A stretch of 64,000 nucleotides of DNA from UBA10133 sp964348455 (lineage in GTDB: Bacteria; Patescibacteriota; Microgenomatia; UBA1400; MFAQ01). The position numbers were made by a program, and so were the translations under genes. This document shows, one piece after another, positions 31,307-39,905 of the stretch (positions within the stretch are counted from its first letter, which is position 1; every line of letters starts with the position of its first letter). Location: assembly GCA_964348455.1 (NCBI GenBank), contig CAYGCQ010000002.1:1-64000 (forward strand), read 5' to 3'. Under the pieces are notes generated by a model. The model was not told the DNA's origin, did no database searches, and worked only from the letters and a program-made list of their open reading frames with translations.

Positions 31307-32326
31307 CTACTTTCTAATCCTTGCCACTAACTTCAAAATAGACCATCGGAATTTATCTGCAATCACATAAACACCATAAAGCGTTTTATTAACTACCAAG
31401 TCATAAGTTCCTACAAACTCCGTCAACTCTCCACCATAGCCCTGTTTAAACCTATGAAAGCCATACCAAGGATCACTCTTGTCTGGCTCAGGCCCCATAC
31501 TTCCCCACATATCAAACATTTTGCAGCCATGTTTTTTTCCTAGCTTAATCGCTTCCCACATCATCAGATTATTAGCCATCACCTCTCTATTTTCATTGCT
31601 TGAAGCCCCATATGGATAATACAAAACGCCATTTAATTCAAAGAGAACCCATGTTGTTAAAACTTTACCTTCATATAGCGCTTTCATCAAATGTCCTCCC
31701 CCGGAAACTATCATGGTCTGCCACATTTTATGATGATATTTTTTACTGTGAGCAAAAAACTTCTGTCTCTTCGTGGTGTCCTCTGTTAACTTCCAGTACT
31801 CGTTAAAAGCCTCTTTAGAATTATCTTCTACGATTTGGACACCTCTTTTTTCTGCCAAACGAATATTATATCTCGTCTTCTGATGCATATTTTTCAGTAT
31901 CTCTTCCTCAGACTTGGAGATGTCCAGCTGAAAAGTATATTTAGTAAACAGTGGTTTACCTGACTTCAAGTCAAAGCCACGATTCAATTTTTTCAACTTG
32001 TCTTCATTTGTTTTTCCGGCTTTTTCATTCGGTTCAAGCTTGACCAAAATTGCTCCCTTTTTCTCTGCTTCTTGTTTTATTCCCTCCATTGCCTCACTGT
32101 TAGGGATGGCTGACTTTGGACAATAGCCTATAAAAAATTTGGTCTTCGGGACCTTATGCCAAGTAATTTGATAAACCTCATCAATAACTTCGTCATTTTC
32201 TTCCACCAGGCGCAACACCTCCACCCCGGTCAGTTTTCGGAACTCTCCCCATTGCCATGACTGTAAGGGGTGTCGGGCGACACGGTCAAATGCTTTTTTG
32301 TCTTTTTCTGTAGCTTCTCTAATCAC
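31307..32326 (-). CDS. FemAB-family peptidoglycan bridge aminoacyltransferase
   Basis: 339 residues from GTG. HPLQSWQWGEF at the start, TFQLDISKSEEEILKNMHQKTRYNIRLAEK (the FemAB signature region) and the tail MFDMWGSMGPEP...FKQGYGGELTEFVGTYD are all typical of FemX/FemAB proteins in CPR genomes. Predicted role: addition of an amino acid to the lipid-linked peptidoglycan stem. TAGAAT (32333-32338) ends 6 nt before the GTG. Confidence 0.92.
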   Translation of the reverse strand: MIREATEKDKKAFDRVARHPLQSWQWGEFRKLTGVEVLRLVEENDEVIDEVYQITWHKVPKTKFFIGYCPKSAIPNSEAMEGIKQEAEKKGAILVKLEPNEKAGKTNEDKLKKLNRGFDLKSGKPLFTKYTFQLDISKSEEEILKNMHQKTRYNIRLAEKRGVQIVEDNSKEAFNEYWKLTEDTTKRQKFFAHSKKYHHKMWQTMIVSGGGHLMKALYEGKVLTTWVLFELNGVLYYPYGASSNENREVMANNLMMWEAIKLGKKHGCKMFDMWGSMGPEPDKSDPWYGFHRFKQGYGGELTEFVGTYDLVVNKTLYGVYVIADKFRWSILKLVARIRK

Positions 32327-32430
32327 ACTTCTATTCTACCTTCTTGAGAGCGCCTCAGACAAGCTTGCCGTATTTAAATATCTCATAATGATATAATCGC
32401 GAGTGTAAGCACATTTCTATGGAGGTTCAG

Positions 32431-32643
32431 ATGGATCCGATTCTCGATCTCGAACGTGTATATAAGGCCAAAAAAAGGTTTGCCAGGAATCAGTTTTGGC
32501 GCGCTTTAACTGACAAAAAACCGACAGAAATAGAAGTCAACGGTCTGAAAAAGGCTATCAAATGGTCCAAAAAAGGAGACCTCGGGTTTTTTCTCAAGCA
32601 TCTCGCCACTTTTGTCTGTTGGGTAAAAGAAATAAAAGAATAA
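32431..32643 (+). CDS. Hypothetical small basic protein
   Basis: 70 residues from the ATG at 32431, set by GGAGG just upstream (an earlier in-frame ATG at 32419 contains that site). Rich in Lys/Arg (VYKAKKRFARNQFWRAL), predicted helical, possibly nucleic-acid binding. -10 TATAAT at 32392-32397; own terminator. No family recognised. Confidence 0.65.
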   Translation: MDPILDLERVYKAKKRFARNQFWRALTDKKPTEIEVNGLKKAIKWSKKGDLGFFLKHLATFVCWVKEIKE

Positions 32644-32648
32644 ACAAA

Positions 32649-32672
32649 ATCCCCGCTTAGGCGGGGATTTTT
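32649..32672. terminator. Bidirectional intrinsic terminator
   Basis: Stem CCCCGC/GCGGGG with loop TTAG, AAAAT on one side and ATTTTT on the other. It serves the plus-strand 70-aa gene and overlaps the stop of the convergent helicase gene. Confidence 0.9.
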
Positions 32673-34593
32673 ACCAGTTGTCGATATCATCAAAGTCATC
32701 TTTAGATGCCTCAGCCACTTCCCAGTCTTGAACGATAATTCTTTTCTTGTCTCCAAACTCATCGAATAAGTCATCTTTTTTCGAGTCTTCTCTTTCTTGA
32801 GTTCTTGAGCTCTTGGCTCCTTGAATTCTTTGGGTGTACTCTTCCGGTATTTCCGCTAGAAATCTTGAGGGAATAGAGGCATGTCTACCTCCGTAAGTTA
32901 GTCTACTTCGGGCAAAAGATAGGGTTAAGTTCTCTTTGGCTCTGGTCATCGCCACATACATCAACCTTCTTTCTTCTTCAATTTCTTCTTTACCACCTTC
33001 CAGCATTGATCTGGAGTGGGGGAACAATCCCTCCTCTAATCCCACAACAAAAACATTGTCAAACTCCAAACCTTTGGCAGCATGCACCGTCATCAAGGTG
33101 ATTTTTGCGTTTGACCGGTGCTGTTTTATATCGGCTTCTGACAATGCAGCACTTTCCAAGAATAGAGATACATTTGTGTACTCACTTGCAACGGCCAGCA
33201 GCTCGTTAATATTTTCTATTCTAGCCACGTCATCTTCATCTCTTTCGTCGAACTTATCTAGATAATTTGTGACATTAATAATTTGCTCCAGGAGTTTACC
33301 TGGCTGTTCTTCTTCTCTTTCTTCAATAGGTAGTTTTTCAAGCCAATTATCAAAAGCTGCTGCCCTTCTCTTTCCGATTTTTACAATTCTGATTCGACTA
33401 ATCTCTTCTTTTGGATTGTGAAGAAGTCTCAGATACGCAATTAAGTCTTTGACTTCTGCCCGATTATAAAACCGGAGACCTCCAATCAACTTATAAGGAA
33501 TATCTCTTTTGAGAAGTTCGTCTTCCAGTGACCGAGACTGGGCATTTGTCCTGTAAAGTACTGCCAACTCTTCTTCGCGGTCAATAATTTTTTTGGCACT
33601 GTCTACAACATATTTCGCTTCATCTTTCTCATCAGCGGCTTCAAACAAATTAACCTTGCTTCCAATCTCTCTGGTTGCCGAAAGTTTTAATGTCGGATGG
33701 TTTTTATTATTACTCACCACACTGTAGGCAGCATCTAGAATATACTGCGTGCTTCGATAGTTTTTAGGAAGACCCACTGTAGTTAAGTTCGGATAAGTTT
33801 CTTCCAGTAGTTTTAAATTTCGATAATCTGCGCCACGGAAAGAATATATGGCTTGAGCCGCATCTCCCACCGCCGTGATATTTCCATCTTCTCCAGCTAA
33901 TTGCTTCGTAAGTTCGAACTGAGCCTTGTTTGTATCTTGGTACTCATCGACAAGGATCCATTCAAGTTTCTGATTTATTTCATTTTTAATTCTTTCAATC
34001 TTCAGTAAATCAACAGCTTTCACCAGCAAATCATCAAAGTCTACGGCATTGTTCCTTGTCAAGCTGTCTTGATAGAGTCTCCACACTTTTGCCAATTGGC
34101 GATAGAAATAGTCTTTGGCTGTATCCTCTGCCATTTTTACGGTTACCAAATCATTTTTCATTTTACTGATTAGAGCCAAAAACATTCCCGGCTTGCTTTG
34201 CTTTGGATCTATCGAGAGGGATTTGAGAACCCCTTTCATGGTCGATAGCGAGTCATCGCTATCAAAGATTACGAAGCCTGGACTTACCCCTACATTCGTA
34301 CCATACGTTCTCAGTAGTTTTGCACAAAAAGTATGGAATGTTCCGGAGAATCCCAACTCTATCTTCTTATCACCTATTTTTTTTATTCTTTCTTTCATCT
34401 CACCTGCTGCTTTATTCGTAAAAGTCAGCAATACTATTTTTGACGGATCAACCTTTTTCTCCCTTATTAACCATTCGGTCCTGTAGGTAAGTACACGAGT
34501 TTTGCCTGATCCGGCTCCGGCAAGTACCAACAAAGGCCCTTCCTGATGAGTCACTGCTGCTAGTTGCTCTTCGTTTAAATAGTTTTCTTCCAC
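32671..34593 (-). CDS. pcrA: PcrA/UvrD superfamily 1 DNA helicase
   Basis: 640 residues from GTG. Walker A VLAGAGSGKTRVLTYR, motif II LVDEYQDTNKAQ, motif III region GDAAQAIYSFRGADYRN, GLPKNYRST, and motifs V/VI TVHAAKGLEFDNVFVVGLEEG and RLMYVAMTRAKENL are complete. It unwinds DNA 3' to 5' in repair and replication restart. It is about 80 residues shorter than typical PcrA, mainly in subdomain 2B and the tail. TACAAT (34600-34605) ends 6 nt before the GTG. Confidence 0.94.
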   Translation of the reverse strand: MEENYLNEEQLAAVTHQEGPLLVLAGAGSGKTRVLTYRTEWLIREKKVDPSKIVLLTFTNKAAGEMKERIKKIGDKKIELGFSGTFHTFCAKLLRTYGTNVGVSPGFVIFDSDDSLSTMKGVLKSLSIDPKQSKPGMFLALISKMKNDLVTVKMAEDTAKDYFYRQLAKVWRLYQDSLTRNNAVDFDDLLVKAVDLLKIERIKNEINQKLEWILVDEYQDTNKAQFELTKQLAGEDGNITAVGDAAQAIYSFRGADYRNLKLLEETYPNLTTVGLPKNYRSTQYILDAAYSVVSNNKNHPTLKLSATREIGSKVNLFEAADEKDEAKYVVDSAKKIIDREEELAVLYRTNAQSRSLEDELLKRDIPYKLIGGLRFYNRAEVKDLIAYLRLLHNPKEEISRIRIVKIGKRRAAAFDNWLEKLPIEEREEEQPGKLLEQIINVTNYLDKFDERDEDDVARIENINELLAVASEYTNVSLFLESAALSEADIKQHRSNAKITLMTVHAAKGLEFDNVFVVGLEEGLFPHSRSMLEGGKEEIEEERRLMYVAMTRAKENLTLSFARSRLTYGGRHASIPSRFLAEIPEEYTQRIQGAKSSRTQEREDSKKDDLFDEFGDKKRIIVQDWEVAEASKDDFDDIDNW

Positions 34594-34629
34594 TCAAATA
34601 TTGTATTGCATTTATCGCTACGAAACACT

Positions 34630-34762
34630 GTCATCCCTGGCTTGACCAGGGATCCATCCAATAAGTACCGAATTAGGAATTAATCTAATGGATTCCTGCC
34701 TTTGCAGGAATGACAATAAAATATTTTCTGGATTGCCATGTCACCTTGTTCCTCGCAATGAC
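34630..34762. repeat. Three interspersed repeats upstream of tpiA
   Basis: GTCATCCCTGGCTTGACCAG with tail GGATCCATCCAAT (34630-34662); an inverted GGATTCCTGCCTTTGCAGGA ending ATGAC (34689-34714); and a degenerate unit ending CCTCGCAATGACG (34730-34763). The second unit is the inverse of the repeats at 8092 and 56571. No gene is seen in this gap. Confidence 0.8.
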
Positions 34763-34785
34763 GATAAACATATATAATATAGATA

Positions 34786-35478
34786 GTGAAATACGTCATT
34801 GGAAACTGGAAAAGCAATCAGAACATTACGGAGTCACTCGTTTGGCTAGATGGTCTGTCAGCTCTAAGCCCAAAGTTTACCTCCGACATCAGTGTAATTC
34901 TTTGCTTGCCTTTTACCGACATCGCAGCTTTCAATCATAAGCTTGCAGATTTAAATCTTCCCATTATCACCGGTTCGCAGAATGTATCTCACTTGCCACC
35001 CGGCAAGCATACCGGTGAAATTACCGCAAACATGCTGAGTGAACTTGTTAGCTACTGTATAGTAGGTCACTCGGAGCGTCGCCACGAATTTGAAGAAACT
35101 TCGGACATGGTTGCTCAAAAAACCAGACTTCTGCTTGAAAATTCCATAACTCCCATTGTTTGTTTAGACCTGCCTTATATGGATGAGCAAATCAAAGCTT
35201 TGTTCCATCTGGACATTGACGTTTCTCGATGTTTCTTTGTCTACGAGCCAATTTCAGCCATTGGTACCGGGAAAGCCGTGGATCCCGTAGATGCGAACCA
35301 CACCGCTGGCCAGATTGCGTTTCTGACCGACAATAAAGCCCCCATTCTTTACGGTGGTTCCATTTCTCAGGACAATATTGCTTCCTTTGTAGACCAAAGC
35401 AAAATCGACGGAGTTCTGGTGGGTACCGACAGTTTAGAGCCAACTCTCTTTGCTGGTATTATATCTAGTCTTTCTTAA
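34786..35478 (+). CDS. tpiA: Triosephosphate isomerase
   Basis: 230 residues from GTG. Active-site Lys in GNWKSN (usual GNWKMN), catalytic His in IVGHSERR, catalytic Glu with loop 6 in YEPISAIGTGKAVDP (usually YEPVWAIGTGK), and the phosphate loop LYGGSIS. It interconverts DHAP and G3P in glycolysis. It is about 20 residues shorter than usual and divergent at several loops but keeps all catalytic residues. TATAAT (34773-34778) ends 7 nt before the GTG. Confidence 0.93.
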   Translation: MKYVIGNWKSNQNITESLVWLDGLSALSPKFTSDISVILCLPFTDIAAFNHKLADLNLPIITGSQNVSHLPPGKHTGEITANMLSELVSYCIVGHSERRHEFEETSDMVAQKTRLLLENSITPIVCLDLPYMDEQIKALFHLDIDVSRCFFVYEPISAIGTGKAVDPVDANHTAGQIAFLTDNKAPILYGGSISQDNIASFVDQSKIDGVLVGTDSLEPTLFAGIISSLS

Positions 35479-35483
35479 CTCTG

Positions 35484-36548
35484 ATGAAACTTCGTCATGT
35501 TCGACCTTTTCGTGTTGCCATCAAATTTTTCTCCACAATCCGTCAACACCTCTTACTAATTTTATTTGCATTCCTACTTGCCACAATCACTTCGCTTGGG
35601 GTTTATGGATTTCGCCTTTTAAATCAGCACAATGTAACACCTCAAGATCTTTTGAGCTTCTTTGGAAAGCCTTCACAAAATCTAGAGAGCACAAATAATA
35701 TTACCAACTTTCTCTTGCTCGGAATAAGAGGTGAGGGCGCCGACTCACCCCTACTTACCGACACCATGATTATTTTTTCCTACAATCACGAATCAAAAAT
35801 ACCAACCACAATCAGTATCCCCAGGGATTTGTGGGTTCCATCCGGCAAGACAAGAATAAATGCGATGTATCAATATGGTGAAGAGGCTAGTCCTGGGGGT
35901 GGTATCGCCAGCATTCAAGGGGCGGTGTTAGAAGATTTAGGTCTGCCAATTCATTACACTGCCGTAGTAGACTTTGAGGTTTTTAGAGAGGCAATAGACC
36001 TAGTTGGGGGCATCGATGTAGATGTGAGTACTGGTTTTACCGACAATGAATTTCCAATACCAGGCAAAGAGAATGCTCTTCCTATTCCCTCACGTTACGA
36101 ATCGATTACTTTTAACTCCGGCATTAACCACCTAGATGGAGAAACCGCTCTAAAATTTGTTCGGTCAAGACATTCTTTCGGCGATGAAGGGACAGACTTT
36201 GCCAGATCCAGACGTCAACAGCAAGTAATTTCTGCCTTAAGGCAGAAGATGGTCACCCCCTCATTCTTACTGGATGAAAAAAAAGTCAATTCATTACTGG
36301 ATATCATTGGTTCAAACCTAAAAACAAACTTCCCGGCATACCTCTACCCTACTTTGGCCAAGCTAGCTCTCGACACCAAAGATCAAACCATTCAATCCCT
36401 GCCTCTTACGAATCTTCCTGACGCCGACGGTGTCTCAATTCTTTACAATCCTCCGGTAAGAAACTACTCGGGTCAATGGGTGCTAATTGCCAAAGACAAC
36501 AACTGGAACGCCCTAAAACAATACTTGAAAAACCACCTCTCCCAATAA
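35484..36548 (+). CDS. LytR-CpsA-Psr (LCP) family glycopolymer transferase
   Basis: 354 residues with one N-terminal membrane helix (about 17-37) and an extracellular LCP domain. Motifs: LLGIRGEGADSPLLTDTMI, TTISIPRDLWVP (Asp/Arg pyrophosphate binders), VVDFEVFREAIDLVGGIDVDV and LKFVRSRHSFGDEGTDFARSRR. LCP enzymes move lipid-linked glycopolymers onto peptidoglycan or proteins, which fits the WecA/GT2 block at 2-6 kb. It starts 5 bp after tpiA and is probably cotranscribed. Confidence 0.93.
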   Translation: MKLRHVRPFRVAIKFFSTIRQHLLLILFAFLLATITSLGVYGFRLLNQHNVTPQDLLSFFGKPSQNLESTNNITNFLLLGIRGEGADSPLLTDTMIIFSYNHESKIPTTISIPRDLWVPSGKTRINAMYQYGEEASPGGGIASIQGAVLEDLGLPIHYTAVVDFEVFREAIDLVGGIDVDVSTGFTDNEFPIPGKENALPIPSRYESITFNSGINHLDGETALKFVRSRHSFGDEGTDFARSRRQQQVISALRQKMVTPSFLLDEKKVNSLLDIIGSNLKTNFPAYLYPTLAKLALDTKDQTIQSLPLTNLPDADGVSILYNPPVRNYSGQWVLIAKDNNWNALKQYLKNHLSQ

Positions 36549-36551
36549 TTT

Positions 36552-36634
36552 GTCATTCCGACCGAACGAAGTGAGTGGAAAAATCTCCCTCCGCCTCCCG
36601 CTTGTCATCCTCGCGAAAGCGGGGATCCATGAGC
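36552..36634. repeat. Two interspersed repeats between the LCP and DUF2298 genes
   Basis: GTCATTCCGACCGAACGAAG with GTGGAAAAATCTCCCTCC (36552-36590) and GTCATCCTCGCGAAAGCGGG with GATCCATGAG (36604-36634). The second type recurs inside the FAD oxidoreductase gene (39201-39245) and the first inside the DHH-like gene (63107-63136). Confidence 0.8.
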
Positions 36635-36652
36635 TCTTTTTTCCTTGAGTTC

Positions 36653-38629
36653 CTACCTCACCTTTATCAAGTACGTCCCACCATCTTCAAAAACTTTTAC
36701 TCCTAGAGATAATATAATATCTTCATTTACCTGATACGTAGTTCTCTCATCCTCTCCCACGATAATCCACCCGACGTTATATTCTTTAAGAAGTTCTATT
36801 ATTTCTACGCTGTTAAAACCTTCATATATTCCTTTTACATCAGTCTCTCTAGCTGCCACTGGTTCGTACCCACCTCTCCAAAGCCACTCATGAACTCTCC
36901 ACCCCTGAATAGTAGGCACCCCGGAAAAAACAGAAACAGCATTAAAGTTTGAGTAACTATCTCCCACCGCTTCCACCATATTTTTACCGTCATAATTTCC
37001 CCTTAGATACTTGATTGCAGCGTATCTTTCCGGCATGCTTGACTCCAACCACCTTTCTCCACTCAAGCCTGAATAGGTATTAAAATTCGCATAGAAATTT
37101 GGGAATGCCACTACCGGAAACACCATGGTTCCAATGAATATAAATGCTACCGCAAATACGGCAAATGCTCTGTACCACAGAAAAAGTTTTCTTTCTCCAT
37201 CAAACAACTTACCAAACAGTGCTCCCGCCAAAAGACCAATCATGATTGAAGCTTGATATGTAAGTTTGAACATTGTGTTTGCTCTTGGGTGATCGGGATA
37301 AATATCTTTGGCGTAGACGACTTCAGGAATAATGATTAGTAGTAATATACAAATCGCTAATGTCCAGATTGGCAAAGATTTATCTCCTTTTTTCTCAGTC
37401 AATACCGCCAGCACACTTACTGTTATTCCACCGGTCCACAATACCGCCAGCTCCCAAAGGGGAGTTCTTTCCGTAACCATCTTTATTCCACTCGAAATAG
37501 ACTGAAAAGTTACAAACCAAGGTAAGGCCGTCAGTGCCATAAAGAGAAGCATCACTCCGGCAGATTTTAAAAGTTTGACAAACTCTCTATGATCTCTGAG
37601 TATCATAATTATTCCCGAAACAGTTAGAAGTAGTCCATAAACAGCCACATCCCATGTATTGGTCATCATCATTACTCCAAATAAAATTCCCAGTATCATT
37701 TCATCCCATATTTTTCTCGAATGAATCCAGTGCAAGAAAATTAAAACAAAAGCCAACACGACCGGCAAATCAATCAGGTGACCATGTAGGTCCGCAACGA
37801 CGAAAGAGTACCCTGGGAACTCGTGAATGGTGTTATGGATAAATCTGGTGGCGTCTGCGTACCAGTAACCCATCAATCCTTTATGATTTAAAAAATACCA
37901 AATTACATGGGTATTTCCTGCCAACACCGTGGCGAATGCTCCGGTTAGTCCTCCAATCATGCCGGACATGTATTTCTTTGTTCCGCTCAAGAAGTATGAA
38001 ATTGAAAAAGAAATAGAAAGTGATAGACCGGCTATAAAGGCTAGCATCATGTTATACCCTACGGCCGGGTCGACGCCAAAGTATCGGATAACAATGCTCG
38101 CCCAGTAATGCCCAAAAGAATAATAGTTTATCGACTTGCCTGCTTGCCACATATCTGCCGCCGGGAGTGTTGGAGACATCAGATATCGGTTTACAAACCC
38201 AAAGTCCATAAATTTTTCCAATGAGTCAATGTTTGGTAAAAATCCCCTGATATAAGCGATACCAAAAAGACCAACAAAAAATAAATACTCTTCGATGACG
38301 ATAATTTTAAGAGTAGTTCTGGAAACGCTAATACTTTTCAATCCGCTTTTAAAGATAATTCCTAAATTTAAAATAATTACACCAGTCGTAGCCAAAATCA
38401 AACCCTGGTTTGTGTTGGCAGCTACACCCAAATTTGCCAGTTCCCAGATGACTAGTCCCGACATCATTGTAGTCAATAGTCTGGAAAGTGGGTAACCATT
38501 ATCCGGAAGGTTGTGAAACAATTTTTTTGTCAAAGGAAAGCTAATAATCTGTAAAAGAAAACTAATCAGATAGACTCTCATTACCAGCGCAATATCAGAG
38601 TTAAACATGGTTTTTAAAGCTTTTAGCAA
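36653..38629 (-). CDS. DUF2298 (YYY-type) polytopic membrane protein
   Basis: 658 residues with about fourteen helices. ADMWQAGKSINYYSFGHYW is the characteristic aromatic motif of DUF2298 proteins, and HEFPGYSFVVADLHGHLIDLP with DHPRANTMFKLTYQ are also typical of the family. DUF2298 proteins resemble GT-C glycosyltransferases, so a role in surface glycosylation is plausible but unproven. It overlaps the FAD oxidoreductase stop by 29 bp and is the last gene of the surface locus. Confidence 0.85.
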   Translation of the reverse strand: MLKALKTMFNSDIALVMRVYLISFLLQIISFPLTKKLFHNLPDNGYPLSRLLTTMMSGLVIWELANLGVAANTNQGLILATTGVIILNLGIIFKSGLKSISVSRTTLKIIVIEEYLFFVGLFGIAYIRGFLPNIDSLEKFMDFGFVNRYLMSPTLPAADMWQAGKSINYYSFGHYWASIVIRYFGVDPAVGYNMMLAFIAGLSLSISFSISYFLSGTKKYMSGMIGGLTGAFATVLAGNTHVIWYFLNHKGLMGYWYADATRFIHNTIHEFPGYSFVVADLHGHLIDLPVVLAFVLIFLHWIHSRKIWDEMILGILFGVMMMTNTWDVAVYGLLLTVSGIIMILRDHREFVKLLKSAGVMLLFMALTALPWFVTFQSISSGIKMVTERTPLWELAVLWTGGITVSVLAVLTEKKGDKSLPIWTLAICILLLIIIPEVVYAKDIYPDHPRANTMFKLTYQASIMIGLLAGALFGKLFDGERKLFLWYRAFAVFAVAFIFIGTMVFPVVAFPNFYANFNTYSGLSGERWLESSMPERYAAIKYLRGNYDGKNMVEAVGDSYSNFNAVSVFSGVPTIQGWRVHEWLWRGGYEPVAARETDVKGIYEGFNSVEIIELLKEYNVGWIIVGEDERTTYQVNEDIILSLGVKVFEDGGTYLIKVR

Positions 38630-39899
38630 TTATTTCTGCTACCTCTCGACCCATTTTCACCGCATAGTTTGTCCCTCTATCAAAGGGGTACACCATGCTC
38701 ATATTCGCCAAGTAGACGTTATCAGTAATTTTTTGACTCGGTATATGCTTAGAATAGTTTACAGGGAATACAGGTTGAGCGAAAGGCTTTCGGAATAAGT
38801 ATGAGTTCTTAATTAATTTTTTGTCAAAGTTATTGTTAATTTTTTTTATAAAAGGTAAGTACAACTTGAGTAGCTCTACTTTGGTCATATTCAATTGAGC
38901 ATTATCATCAGGTAAATAGTTTCCAAGGTAGAGCAATCTATTATTCCCATACATTTTTTTATCAATCATGTTCGTATGTTCTACTGCTACCAAAAATGGA
39001 AAATTATTCTCCAAAATATTTAGCCAATACCCCGATAGTACTTTTCTGGATATCTCCAAAATAAGTGTTTGGCCCCATAGATAATTTAGTTTGGGGAACT
39101 TCAGTCCCTTAATAAGCTTTTCGGCAATTGGCGCAGGCGTCGTAACCACTACGGCATCAAACTCCTCGCCGTTAACAACAATTTTTTTGTTGGAACTCTT
39201 ATTATCAAGCAATTTGTCATCCTCGCGAATGCTGGGATCCACAGTCTTAATTTTCTTGACTACAGTGTTCAACCTTATCTCTCCACCATTCTTTTCAATA
39301 AATGTTTCCAGTTTCTCTACAAACTCATCAAACCCACCCTCAAAGTAGCCGAGATTCTTTGTTCTTTTTGCTACTCTACTCCAAAACCAAGCTAAATTTA
39401 CCACATCTACATAAGGTCCGAACTTGGCTGAGAGTAGTTTTTCCCAAATTAACTCATATCCTTCTCGACCTATTAATCGTGGAAGTGCCTCTACTGCTTT
39501 GTATCTTTCCAAGAACAGACCATTTGGAATAATCTTTAGCACAAATAGCCCAACACCCATTCTTAGCCTTGACCATAGCGAGAGCTGGGAAAATCTTAAA
39601 AGTGAAAGGGGGGAGTCAAGTCGTACCTCTTTACTATTAAGAAAGCTGGAAGTTATCGGGTTTTTTATTAAAATCTTCGCATTCACTTTTTTCGCAAGGG
39701 AAAAAATATCCTTATCATTAGTAAAAATGTGATGATAGAAAACTTCTAAGTTCCACTTCCATTTTCCAGAATTAAATCCCCGTGCAAGACCTCCTGCTTT
39801 TTTGTCTGATTCGAATACAACTGAGGAGATATTGTTGTCGGCTAAGTAAGCCGAGCAACAAAGTCCGGTGATGCCTCCACCAATTATCGCAACTCTCAT
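38601..39899 (-). CDS. FAD-dependent oxidoreductase (amine-oxidase/UDP-galactopyranose-mutase-like)
   Basis: 432 residues. The dinucleotide-binding loop VAIIGGGITGLCCSAYLA and the glutamate-ended second strand VVFESDKKAGGLARGF are textbook for this superfamily; VVVTTPAPIAEKLI and the C-terminal MSMVYPFDRGTNYAVKMG bind the rest of FAD. Substrate unknown. In CPR genomes similar genes sit beside glycan or surface genes. Residues about 219-233 are encoded by an inserted repeat (39201-39245) between two beta strands, apparently tolerated. It starts 6 bp after the 470-aa surface protein. Confidence 0.85.
   Translation of the reverse strand: MRVAIIGGGITGLCCSAYLADNNISSVVFESDKKAGGLARGFNSGKWKWNLEVFYHHIFTNDKDIFSLAKKVNAKILIKNPITSSFLNSKEVRLDSPLSLLRFSQLSLWSRLRMGVGLFVLKIIPNGLFLERYKAVEALPRLIGREGYELIWEKLLSAKFGPYVDVVNLAWFWSRVAKRTKNLGYFEGGFDEFVEKLETFIEKNGGEIRLNTVVKKIKTVDPSIREDDKLLDNKSSNKKIVVNGEEFDAVVVTTPAPIAEKLIKGLKFPKLNYLWGQTLILEISRKVLSGYWLNILENNFPFLVAVEHTNMIDKKMYGNNRLLYLGNYLPDDNAQLNMTKVELLKLYLPFIKKINNNFDKKLIKNSYLFRKPFAQPVFPVNYSKHIPSQKITDNVYLANMSMVYPFDRGTNYAVKMGREVAEIIAKSFKNHV
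39201..39245. repeat. Interspersed repeat inside the FAD oxidoreductase gene
   Basis: Plus strand GTCATCCTCGCGAATGCTGG with GATCCACAGTC, the same unit as at 36604-36634. In frame on the minus strand it gives TVDPSIREDDKLLDN. Confidence 0.8.
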
Positions 39900-39905
39900 C
39901 TTTCT

